From contig CAIUMM010000092.1 of assembly GCA_903900265.1 (NCBI GenBank), forward strand, positions 1-38,473: a stretch of 38,473 nucleotides of DNA, given 5' to 3'. Both the position numbers and the translations under genes were made by a program. Under the pieces are notes generated by a model. That model saw nothing but the letters and a program-made list of their open reading frames with translations. It did no database searches and was not told the DNA's origin. Of the stretch, positions 25,201 to 33,900 are shown one piece after another. This stretch comes from an uncultured Pseudomonadota bacterium (GTDB lineage: Bacteria; Myxococcota_A; UBA796; SXON01). The number at the start of each line of letters is the position of its first letter. The stretch's first letter is position 1.

Positions 25201-25976
25201 GCATCGACAACAAAGAGCTTCTGGCCGCGGTCGAGACGCTGCGCCTTTGCCTGATGCCGGCTGCGGTCGCTCAGTCTGCTGCGGTCGCTCAGTCTGCTGC
25301 GGACGCGCACAAGGCGAGCGAGCGGCTGGGCGCAGCTCAGCAGGTGTTCCGGTCGGCGCTCAAGGTCATGGTGCAGGGTGTCACCAGCAACAGCGAGCAC
25401 TGGGAGGCCGCGGTACGATCCGTGGCGGACAAGTTCGAGGATCAGGCCATCTCTGGTCATACGGTGGAGATCCGCCACCCCAAGACCTATTTTCGCCAGG
25501 CGCTGAAATGGCGTGTGCTGGATCTCATCCGGAAAGACGAGGCGAGAATAAAGGCGGAAGAGGAGGAGCGGAGAAGGAGAGCAGCAGAGCTGGCAGAAGA
25601 AGAAGAGAAAGCACGCAAAGCTGACCTCTGGCTCGCCATCGACGAGGTCTACGCCACCGTGTTCCGCAGGACGGAGCCTCGGTACCGTCCGGCGGTGCAG
25701 CGTGCGATGGAGTCTTTGCGGTTGATCCACAGCGAAGAGGAGCCGAGCTTGAAAGCGGTCCTGCTGCAGATCGAGCCCGCTTTGGCCGAAGTTGCGGACC
25801 CGGACGCTTTGGAGCGCGCCGCCGCCGCCTTGCACAAGTCCCATCAACGCCTCCGTCAAGCCATCATCACCGAGGTCAAGGCGAAGATCGCCGCCGGTCG
25901 GACCCCCGAGTCCGAGGGCTGCGATATCATCCGCCTTGTGTCCACTCTACGCCGTCGCAGTCCGAACGGGGCCTAA
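25197..25976 (+). CDS. Possible sigma-factor-like protein
   Basis: 259 residues. The segment HPKTYFRQALKWRVLDLIRKDEARIK (about 100-125) reads like region 2.3-2.4 of ECF sigma factors, where a conserved helix ends in an LDLLRR-type basic cluster. A C-terminal helix (ALHKSHQRLRQAI) resembles the end of a sigma region-4 helix. The middle is a highly charged Glu/Arg/Ala helix (about 122-142) that is longer than a normal linker. The N-terminus contains a duplicated AVAQSA unit. AAAGGAGG (25183-25190) and the ATGA overlap with the DUF3800 gene fix the start. No canonical region-4 HTH is obvious, so the sigma call is tentative. A charged coiled-coil adaptor is the alternative. Confidence 0.45.
   Translation: MSIDNKELLAAVETLRLCLMPAAVAQSAAVAQSAADAHKASERLGAAQQVFRSALKVMVQGVTSNSEHWEAAVRSVADKFEDQAISGHTVEIRHPKTYFRQALKWRVLDLIRKDEARIKAEEEERRRRAAELAEEEEKARKADLWLAIDEVYATVFRRTEPRYRPAVQRAMESLRLIHSEEEPSLKAVLLQIEPALAEVADPDALERAAAALHKSHQRLRQAIITEVKAKIAAGRTPESEGCDIIRLVSTLRRRSPNGA
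25260..25295 (+). repeat. Two tandem 18-bp repeats in the sigma-like gene
   Basis: GCTGCGGTCGCTCAGTCT occurs twice in direct succession, plus seven bases of a third copy. It encodes a repeated AVAQSA and keeps the frame. It is probably a recent slippage duplication in a flexible N-terminal segment. Confidence 0.9.
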
Positions 25977-26010
25977 CCGCCCGTCTCTCCCGCATGAATG
26001 AGCGCATTAC

Positions 26011-27003
26011 ATGACCCAGTCTCTACGCCCTGACCTCATCGCTTTGCTGGGCCTTCCCGGCCCAGAAGCACTGCAGTTGGTTCATCGTTACCTCCCAGCC
26101 GGGGCTGCCGGGCCTGGGGTCGCCCAGGGGGCCTCGGTGCTGGACCTCGCAGCCGCGATCCTGTCCACCGTGCTCTGGCAACCGGTGGATGACCTTGTGC
26201 TGCGGAACTCCGATGTGCCTGAATTCGTCGCCTTCCACAAAGAGGACGTCGCCGAAGTTGCGTTGGGGCAGGCCCTGACCGACCACGGACTCGTGGCGTT
26301 CGACACCCGCGCTGGGGATGCGTGCGTGCGAATGAACGATGGGTCGGTCTATGTGGCAATCCAAGGGAATATCGAGCTTTATCGCGTGGATCGCTTCGCG
26401 GACCTCGAAGTTTTGCCGGCGCCGGATTTTATTCCGGCATCTGACAGCCCCAGTTGGGCCCAGCGCGCCCAAGCCGAGCCCTGGCTACAGCGGGTGGTCG
26501 AGGAGCTGGCCTCCCAGAAGAACAGCATCGCTGACGCTGCGTCTGCGGGCGTGCTCGCCCGACTATGGACGCCGCCTTCGCCAGACGCCTCGATGGACCC
26601 GCAGGATCTGCCGCGGGAGCGTGTGCGGGGCTGGATCCTCGCTGCTTCGGCTGAGCAACGCGAGGCCTTGGAGCAACACGCCGTCGAACGTGCGTGGTCG
26701 CTCGCCGAGGATCTTGAAGGGGTGGTCACCGAATCGGTCAGCGGGGATGCCCGCACCGCCGGCATCCGACTTCAGGAGGTCGTCCAGCAGCGGGACGATC
26801 TCCAGAGCGTGCTGCGGGTCTTGAAGCTCGGCGGCGGCGGTTCCAGACTCGCCGATGCACTCGGTGGCGTCGATGACATCGCCGACGAGCGTCTCGAGTC
26901 GCTTGCAAACCTATTGCCCGCGGTCGAAGACAGCGCCCAACCGGATCGATGGATGGCGGTCGCGTGGCAAGAGCCCGAGGCCTGGTGGTCGGGCACAGCA
27001 TGA
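26011..27003 (+). CDS. Hypothetical protein between the sigma-like and Lon-type protease genes
   Basis: 330 residues, acidic, soluble, with no motif I recognise. Residues about 40-130 look alpha/beta (LDLAAAILSTVLWQPVD, FVAFHKEDVAEVALG, SVYVAIQGNIELYRV). Residues 150-330 look helical and end in a Trp-rich tail. The start is at 26011, 34 bases after the preceding stop, with only a weak ribosome-binding site. The stop overlaps the protease ATG (ATGA), so the two are tightly coupled. The position between a possible sigma factor and a protease makes it a candidate inhibitor, substrate or bridging subunit. That is inference from gene order only. Confidence 0.65.
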   Translation: MTQSLRPDLIALLGLPGPEALQLVHRYLPAGAAGPGVAQGASVLDLAAAILSTVLWQPVDDLVLRNSDVPEFVAFHKEDVAEVALGQALTDHGLVAFDTRAGDACVRMNDGSVYVAIQGNIELYRVDRFADLEVLPAPDFIPASDSPSWAQRAQAEPWLQRVVEELASQKNSIADAASAGVLARLWTPPSPDASMDPQDLPRERVRGWILAASAEQREALEQHAVERAWSLAEDLEGVVTESVSGDARTAGIRLQEVVQQRDDLQSVLRVLKLGGGGSRLADALGGVDDIADERLESLANLLPAVEDSAQPDRWMAVAWQEPEAWWSGTA

Positions 27004-28670
27004 CGCTACGCGCCGAAGTCGAAGCGGAAGCTGCACGCCTCAAACCACGCGAGTTCAGCGTTGCACGGCTGCGCGGCGTGACCGATCATGTGTCGGCGTG
27101 GGCCCGGGACGTTGAGCCATCGCTCCGTCAGCTGGGCCTTTCGCCCCCGAATCCCCGCACCGGCGATCCGCTGCTGCTCGCGGCCTCCGACGCCGGCTCG
27201 CTGTGGCGCTTGCCGCGTCCCGAGGATCCGCGGCTCAAAGACCTTCGTCCGTTGCGGGACCACGCGGCGCAGGTCTGGAGCAACACCCAGCGCATCGCGA
27301 TGCGCTATTTGCCGCTCGTCACCGGCGATCTGGGATGGGTAGCGCCGCCTGCGGGGCTCATCCCGCTCGGGGGCGCCGCGGCGCACGCGGTGGACGGAGC
27401 GTCTTTTGGCGTCTCGTTCCTGTTGGCGCACGCCTCGCGGGGCATGGGGATCCCGGTCGATCCTACCCTTGCGGCCTCGGCGGTGGTGCGGGAGGACGGC
27501 TCGCTGGGGCCGGTAGAGGGCCTCGGCCTGAAGATCGCGGCGCTGGTCAGCTACGCTCCTAACATTCGTAGGTTGATCCTATGTGAACAACAGGAGGTCC
27601 CCGAGGCGGAGCGCGCGGCTCTGACCGCAGGCGGGATCACCGTCTCGCGGCTGCCGACCGCGCTCGCAGTGCTGGACGAGGCGTTCCCGACGCACGACGA
27701 TTGGCTGTTGGAGCGCTGGGCGGCGGATCCTGAGCACGCGCAGCGTCTGGCGCGCGCGTTGTTTCGCGAGCTGGTGGATCCAAAGCCTTACCGGGTCTCG
27801 TTCAGCGCCATCGGCCACACCGCCCGGCTGCTACTCGCTGTCCCCGGCATCGGAGCGACCGCTGCGTGGGAGGCCGATGTCGCGCGGGTGATCGCCGATC
27901 GGCACGCCTCCGCGGGAGCCGAGTCCATCCCCCCGGCGCCGCCCGAGGTTCACGTTCCCCGTCGCCTTCGGTTGATGCTGCTCGCCCATCAGGTGCAGGC
28001 CATGAACGACCGTTGCGATGTCGACTGGCAGCCCACCATCGAGCGGGCGCTTGAGACCCTGCGTCGCGGCGACGAAGCCTACCCCGCCGACCTGATGGTG
28101 CTCGGCGCGGTGGGGCGATGCTACGCAGGGTGGGGTCGCTGGGACGAGGCCCGGACGTGCCTTGTTGACGCTGTGGTAGGCTGGTACGCGCACGACATGC
28201 ACGCGCGGGCCTCTCACGCGCTGTGCGAGCTGGTCCGCGTGGAAGGTGTCGCCGGCACCACCGAGTCCCTCGAAGCCGCGTGTGCCTACGCCAAAGCCTT
28301 CCACGACGATCCGCGAACCTCCGACGACTCCCGGGCTTTCATGGTGCTCGCCCAGCTTCGAGCCTGGGCGACACATGGCGATACGCGTCGCGCTGCCAAG
28401 GTGTTGGAGCATACGCCTACATCGGTGCTGTCAGCTACGCCCTACACCGCTGAAGGCATCGCTCGCTGGTCCGCACGCGCTGGACTGGCCGTTTCCGGGG
28501 CCGGTGCCGCGGCGGCTACCGGGATGACGGCGATCTTGGTGCGCCTCGCAGCGGGGGATTCGGATGCCGAAGCGGCGTTCACGCCGGTGCAGCGGTTGCA
28601 GTGGGATCGCTGTAAGCAGATCGCGCCGGAGGGTGGGGTGGGGCGGTGGTTGGAGCTGTATCCGTATTGA
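27000..28670 (+). CDS. Lon-type (S16) serine protease without ATPase domain, helical C-terminus
   Basis: 556 residues. Residues about 100-215 form a Lon proteolytic domain: the catalytic Ser lies in VDGASFG (S135; Lon consensus DGPSAG) and the catalytic Lys in LGLKIAALVS (K178). The Ser-Lys spacing of 43 equals that of E. coli Lon (679/722). REDGSLGPVEGL corresponds to the strand before the Lys, and NIRRLILCEQQ to the strand after. There is no AAA+ module. The N-terminal 95 residues are helical and unknown, and the C-terminal 300 residues look like TPR/alpha-solenoid repeats (ADLMVLGAVGRCYAGWGRWDEA). A stand-alone S16 domain with repeats suggests specific, signal-triggered cleavage. The ATG at 27000 overlaps the preceding stop. 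Confidence 0.8.
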   Translation: MTLRAEVEAEAARLKPREFSVARLRGVTDHVSAWARDVEPSLRQLGLSPPNPRTGDPLLLAASDAGSLWRLPRPEDPRLKDLRPLRDHAAQVWSNTQRIAMRYLPLVTGDLGWVAPPAGLIPLGGAAAHAVDGASFGVSFLLAHASRGMGIPVDPTLAASAVVREDGSLGPVEGLGLKIAALVSYAPNIRRLILCEQQEVPEAERAALTAGGITVSRLPTALAVLDEAFPTHDDWLLERWAADPEHAQRLARALFRELVDPKPYRVSFSAIGHTARLLLAVPGIGATAAWEADVARVIADRHASAGAESIPPAPPEVHVPRRLRLMLLAHQVQAMNDRCDVDWQPTIERALETLRRGDEAYPADLMVLGAVGRCYAGWGRWDEARTCLVDAVVGWYAHDMHARASHALCELVRVEGVAGTTESLEAACAYAKAFHDDPRTSDDSRAFMVLAQLRAWATHGDTRRAAKVLEHTPTSVLSATPYTAEGIARWSARAGLAVSGAGAAAATGMTAILVRLAAGDSDAEAAFTPVQRLQWDRCKQIAPEGGVGRWLELYPY

Positions 28671-28719
28671 TTCTGCGGTGGATGTGCGTTGTTGGGGGCA
28701 CTTTAGTCGGGCACTTCGC

Positions 28720-29592
28720 CTACGTTTGCGCTGGATACGCCTGATACGCCTGAAACACCGCGACACACTCGCGCATCGTATTGCGATGTATCGTGAGCAC
28801 CGGCGCGATACCTCCTCGTGCGTCACGCTGGTAGCCGCCGGCGAGGTTCCAAGCGACGGGGACGCCGACAGCTCGGCATGTCGCGAACACCGCGCGGTCA
28901 CGGGCTTGAAGCTGCTCTGTGGTCAGCCATCCGCCGAGCGGGTCATCGACGTGCGGGTCGGCGCCCGCTTGGTACAGGATGACGTCGCAGTCGATCATCT
29001 CGCCGATCATCTTGGGGATCTGCTTCAGGAAGTCCACGGCTTGGGATGGTGACCACCAGTCTTTGGCGGCGCTGATGTGGTGGATTCCATCGCGGCCGGT
29101 TTGATTTAGAATGTCCTCGGTGCCGTCCCCGTAGTGCTGGTCGAAGTCGAGAATCCCGATTCGACGCGCGCCCTCGGATTGCAGCACCCGCGCAGTGACC
29201 ATCAGACCGTTGAAGGTACAGAAACCGTAGTTTCGGGCGTAGTGCGCATGATGAAACCCGCTGACTGGCGCGCACGCCACGCCGCCTTCGCGTATCGCTG
29301 CTCGGGCCGCGGACAGCATGCTCCCGCACGTATAGGGCAGGCTCGCCGCGACGTCCGCTGCGTGGGTGCCGAAGCCGTTTTTAAGCTTGCAGGAAAGGAT
29401 TTCATCCACGTAAGTGCGGTCATGCGCGAGGGACAGCTGGTCAGCGGTGACGAGCGTAGGCTCCCGAACCACGATCGGCAGCGCGCTCGCCAGCCAATCC
29501 TCAATGACCAGCGCCGGTTTTCCAGCGCTGGGGGACGTGCCGGTAGCGGCGGCCACCTGGAGGGGCGTGTAATACACAGGGATGTGTTGCAT
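28720..29592 (-). CDS. Histone deacetylase-family / acetylpolyamine amidohydrolase-like protein
   Basis: 290 residues, close to the minimal catalytic domain. The zinc-site motifs of class I/II-type deacetylases are intact: SGFHHAHY (H114, H115), ILDFDQHYGDGT (D149, D151, H153), YQAGADPHVDDPLGG (D212) and a terminal AGGY that supplies the catalytic Tyr. It should remove acetyl groups from lysines, polyamines or other small acylated amines. The start at 29592 has AAGGAG about eight bases upstream and is preferred over an extension to 29658. It is transcribed alone, convergent with the Lon operon and divergent from the GIY-YIG-like gene. Its link to the surrounding defence genes is unknown. Confidence 0.88.
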   Translation of the reverse strand: MQHIPVYYTPLQVAAATGTSPSAGKPALVIEDWLASALPIVVREPTLVTADQLSLAHDRTYVDEILSCKLKNGFGTHAADVAASLPYTCGSMLSAARAAIREGGVACAPVSGFHHAHYARNYGFCTFNGLMVTARVLQSEGARRIGILDFDQHYGDGTEDILNQTGRDGIHHISAAKDWWSPSQAVDFLKQIPKMIGEMIDCDVILYQAGADPHVDDPLGGWLTTEQLQARDRAVFATCRAVGVPVAWNLAGGYQRDARGGIAPVLTIHRNTMRECVAVFQAYQAYPAQT

Positions 29593-29715
29593 GGGGGGCT
29601 CCTTGCGGGAGGGCGCTGAGCGGGGCTTTGTAGGAAGTTGGTTTTTGGGTTCTCGCACCGTAGCCTGTCCGGTTTCCGATCGGTGCTGCGTCTACAGGGC
29701 AACCCGAGGTTTGAC

Positions 29716-30060
29716 ATGGACGGCTTCAAGCACTTTACGACGATGGTCAATCGAGTTGCGGCTCGGATCCCTTCTCCCCCTGCGGGCCAACACAACGTGT
29801 ACGTCGCGCTGCTGGAAGGCATGTCCGGGCCGGGATCCTATGGGGTGTACGTCGGGATGACCGGCCTCGACCCGCAGAAGCGCTTTGCCAATCACAAGGC
29901 GGGACATAAAGCGAGCCGCTGTGTACGTGACTTCGGCACGGCGGTGTTGCCTGCGGCGCTGCACCTGCGGGGCATTCCCTACGAAGATGCCAAGCGTATC
30001 GAAGCCGAGCTACATCAAGAGCTGGTCCGAGCGGGGATGACGGCGCTCGGCGGGCACTGA
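29716..30060 (+). CDS. Small GIY-YIG-like protein
   Basis: 114 residues. A GIY-YIG-like nuclease core is suggested by NVYVALLEG, then YGVYVGMTG (42-50), R56 in QKRFANHKAG, and the Glu in the helix RIEAELHQEL, ending LGGH. The first strand is not a perfect GIY triad, so a degenerate or divergent member is possible. Single-domain proteins of this kind can be structure-specific nucleases. The ATG at 29716 has CGAGG about seven bases upstream and is preferred over an earlier in-frame start at 29638. Downstream, 62 bp separate it from the HEXXH lipoprotein gene. Confidence 0.65.
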   Translation: MDGFKHFTTMVNRVAARIPSPPAGQHNVYVALLEGMSGPGSYGVYVGMTGLDPQKRFANHKAGHKASRCVRDFGTAVLPAALHLRGIPYEDAKRIEAELHQELVRAGMTALGGH

Positions 30061-30122
30061 GCGTGGCCGGCGATGGTCCGATACGTGTGCGGTGTCACGT
30101 CGCAGGGTTTTCGGTGTGTCGT

Positions 30123-30911
30123 ATGCGTCTCCTGACTGTCTGCTGCTTTGGGTTGCAATTTTGCGCTTTCGCGCTGATCCCCTTGATGCTTGCGTGTCAA
30201 AGTAGTGGCCGGGATGTGTCGTTTCGGGTGCCAGCGGACCCGCCTGCGGCGACGCAAACGGTGCTGGAGGCCCCCAATAGTGCGGTGCTGTCTCCGGATG
30301 TGCTCTTGCCGTCTGCGGTGTCGCAGTCTGGGCCCCTATCCGGTTTTGAAGACGCTTTTGCAACCTTAGATGCGGTGAATGTAGACCCGCAGCCCATGCA
30401 GGACATCGCGTCGGGTCTCCGCGTACAGGCGATGTTCGCGCCGGCTGCCGGCGCGCTCGACCTAACGACGCTCGCAGCCCAAGCGTCGGCGAACGCTTCC
30501 CTGTCCGAACTCGCACGCTGGCGCGCCAAACCGACGCCCAACTGCGGGGCCGGGACCCCGGTGCGTGTGTACCAGTGGCCCGATGATCACCTGCCGCCCG
30601 AGCGATTCGGGACCACGGTGGCTGCGAACCAGCAGCTTCAAGGGCTTTACCTGTCTTCTTCCGAGGTGGCGTATGACGCGATCGTCGTGACGACCGACAC
30701 CGACGCGGTGGTGTACGAGGTGCTCGTTCACGAGTTCGCGCACTATTGGTACCACCGCAGCTGCGGCGATAGCCGCGGGCGGCAGTCCACCGAGGCGTTC
30801 GCGGAGGTTGTCCGAACCCAGGCCGGCGCGTTGGGGGGCGGGCCGGCGATGCTCCGGGACGGTGGGCCCTGCGCGAAGAAGGGGCTGTTTTGGAGGAAGC
30901 GGTGTCGGTGA
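30123..30911 (+). CDS. Putative lipoprotein with HEXXH motif
   Basis: 262 residues. The N-terminus is a lipoprotein-like signal with a hydrophobic stretch ending LMLAC (C25), followed by QSSG. A low-complexity region comes next, and a C-terminal domain has VHEFAHYWY (H203, E204, H207). STEAFAEVV (E224) follows at a spacing compatible with a third zinc ligand. The same motif pair occurs in the secreted protein at 3083-3661, 27 kb away. The ATG at 30123 is selected because it opens the signal directly; an in-frame start at 30063 would bury it. A periplasm- or surface-facing location is likely, while peptidase activity is inferred only. Confidence 0.72.
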   Translation: MRLLTVCCFGLQFCAFALIPLMLACQSSGRDVSFRVPADPPAATQTVLEAPNSAVLSPDVLLPSAVSQSGPLSGFEDAFATLDAVNVDPQPMQDIASGLRVQAMFAPAAGALDLTTLAAQASANASLSELARWRAKPTPNCGAGTPVRVYQWPDDHLPPERFGTTVAANQQLQGLYLSSSEVAYDAIVVTTDTDAVVYEVLVHEFAHYWYHRSCGDSRGRQSTEAFAEVVRTQAGALGGGPAMLRDGGPCAKKGLFWRKRCR

Positions 30912-30915
30912 GGGG

Positions 30916-33900
30916 CTACCCGCCCAGAGCCACCAGGCGCTTCCAGGCTCGACGCTGATCGTCTTCTCTTGCGCATCCGGCGACGCGTCGCCAGAGTGTC
31001 CTCCGTTCGTCGATGGACCAGTTTGCGGACGCCTCATCCAACAAGGAGAACGGCTCCACACCCTCGCTTCCCAACAGCCGTTTCAGCGTGTCTGCTTCGG
31101 GGGCCGATCCTGCCGTCGCGAGTGCGCTGCGAAGTTCGACGCGGAGGTCGGGATCGGTGGTCAGGGCGTGGAGGGTGGCCTCGCGCGTTCGAGGGTCGTT
31201 GAGCAGCGGTCCGATCGCGTCTGCATCCTTGCGGAGCAGCGCGGGGACCAGTCCTTCCCCGATGGTCTCGCCGGTCCGCGTGGACAGGAGCTTGCGTAGC
31301 TCCGCGGCGGAGAGATCTGAGTCACGCCAGATGTCGGCGTATTCACGCTCGTCGAGGGCGCCGGCGGTCTGCAACAACCACGTTCGGACGCGCATGGGGT
31401 CGTCTTGCTGCAACATCAGGATCAGCGTGGCGATGGTGTGACGCGGACCCCATCCGCCCGGCTTCTTTCCGGCGTATGACATAGGTAGATCCTTCAGCGG
31501 TGGAGAGGCCAGCGCGTGCCAGAGTATGTTCGTTGGTACCTGGGACAGCAGCGCAGCGCGTACCAGAAGCTCCCACTTCGCCGCTGAGAGCGTCGCGGAG
31601 GGCAGGCGGGTCAGCACGTCTACGATGCCGGTCCTGTCCAGTTTGCGAAACGTGCGGATGCTCTCGCGGGTTTCGTTGCTCAGCAGCCAGCCATGGGCCA
31701 GCAGGCGATGCAGTTCGCCTGGCTTCCCCTTCGAGGGCATTCCCTCGAGGAGATCGAAGTGCGAATTTCCGGAGGCTTTGTCCTCCAACAGCCGCCAGAA
31801 GGGCTCTTCGTCGTCGATGCCCTCTAACTTCGACCAGATCCACGTTCTTGTGTTGGGTGTCTTCGCTGCCTTGGCGAAGTCCTGAGGCGCAAGGTCCTGT
31901 GGGCGTGCGGGAAGCACCCCGGCGCCTTCTAATGCCGCAACGTCCACGTGGGCGAGGAGCATTGGAAACAGCAGTTCCCGTGCATGTTCGACCGTCTTTC
32001 CGACGTGTTCGCCTCCTGCCGATACCGACCATGGCGCCGGCCAGCGCACGCTGCCGTCCAGCGTACCTTGCCACAGCGCAAGCAGGTCCTGATCCGGGAC
32101 GCCCGCCTCCACCGCCTCTCGCCAGAGTGGTCCGACGTGTCCTCCCGGTGTTCGAAGCCAGGCCACGCGGTGGGACTGAGGCATGGCTCGAAGCAGGGAA
32201 ACTAAGCCCTCGATAGCCTGATTCAGATCTTCTATGTCGCGGGGCTCATCTTCCGAACATGCGATCGTCTCCCAATCGCGGACGGCTTGGCGGAGGGCCT
32301 CGGCGATAGCGGGGTCCCGCCGCACGGAGGCGAGCGGCCGGAGCTGCGCCGAAACCTTGATCCAGTCATTGGGGTCTTTTTTCCCCAAGTATTCCAGAGC
32401 AGATCTCGATAGCCACGGAATGAGCGCCGCAGCCACCGAAGCGTCGGCAAGGAGGTCTTTGGATCCTATCTTGCGCCGGTCGTTTCCTTGCGTGGACGGG
32501 CGCTCAGGCTTCGGATTCAACGCCACCTTAGCGACCTCCAGATCGTGTCGGGCCACCTCGAACCAGCACGGCGGAAACCCCAGCGGATGAGGTAGGCTGT
32601 CCCACACGCTGGGATCCACAAGGTCTTCTCGGCGAGCGAGGTGCAGGGCGCGCGCTTGCTGCATGCGGGCCGGTGTCGGGTCAGGGACCGAAATGCCAAG
32701 CTCTACACCAACCTCGCGCCAGCACACGGCCATGATGTCCAGCGACGGCAGCTGGGCCTCGGCGAGCGGGACGCGAAGCGGAGAATCGGCGCTCGCCAGT
32801 CGCCGCTTCCGTTCCTCTTGGACTTTCGGATTGAGCGGATCGAATAGCTGTGCATCGTCATCCAGCACCTTGTCGAGCTTCCTCAGCGCCTCCCGCAGGT
32901 TTTGTCCGATGCCGGTCAGCTCCGCAATGGCCAGCACGCGCGCCACCAGCCGCTCGGTCCAGACCAGCCCACGCAGCCAGTCTGCGTCCGGCATCGCCGT
33001 CGCCAACATCAGGCTGGGGGCGTCCAGCCGGTCGAGCGCGGTGACGATGGCGGCCGGACCGGTCGGCGTCGCAGCCACCGCCCGCAGCAGGCTCCTGTGT
33101 CGCTCCACGAGGCAGCGTCGAAGGATGGTGGCGTCGTCTCGGACGCGCTCCGCCAGCGCCGGAGCCGCATACCCGAGCAACCGAACCCGCGATTTCCCCG
33201 CGGCTTCCGCCAAAAGCCCGCTCCCCCGCAGCGCTGCGAGGCTTGCCTCTCCGGTCAGGATGGGGAGGCAGGCACGCAGCAGGTCAAGTTCGGGAGGCAA
33301 GCGCTGCGTGTGGGTCAGCAGGCGACCCGCCTCCACGAGGACGCTTCCGTTGATCAGCGCTACCGGATCGTTCTCCGGGTCGCGAAGCGTCTCCAGCGTG
33401 AAGTCGGGAAACCATGCAGTGAATGCGGCGAGTCCAGCGTCACTTTCATCTCGCGCGTGCAGGCGTCTCCGCGCGGCGGCTTCCAAGCGTTTTAGCGACG
33501 ACGGTGGGTTGCGGGTGGCGCCAACCGCGTCCATTCGATCGCGAATCCGCAGACCGGCCTCCTCGGGCCCGACTCTGGCCTCGGCGATCTCGGCCAGTAC
33601 GTGGTCGTTCAGGCTCCCGAATTTTAGCCTCTTTCCCGCCCGTTGTTGGACGCGGCTTCCGAACGCCTTCAGCCACGGCAGATCGACGGGGCCGATCCAG
33701 AGTCCGCCGCTGTTCGCCCGAACCAACCGGTGCTGGCCCTCTTGCAGCCACTCCTGTAGGGTGCGCTTCGCCGCAAAGCCCCCTCCGCCGCGTCGTTGGA
33801 GGTCGTCGAGTCCGTCGTCGGGGTCAGCCGCCAATACGATCGCCCTTCCAGACGGAAGCTCGCCCTCCCAACGCGCGGGTCTCCATCCCTCGCCGACCGA

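Noticed and set aside
27000..28670. CalpL proper (SAVED-Lon effector of type III CRISPR)
   Set aside because: The protease core matches, but no SAVED domain is recognisable and there is no CRISPR array or cas gene in the window; only the operon logic is compared.
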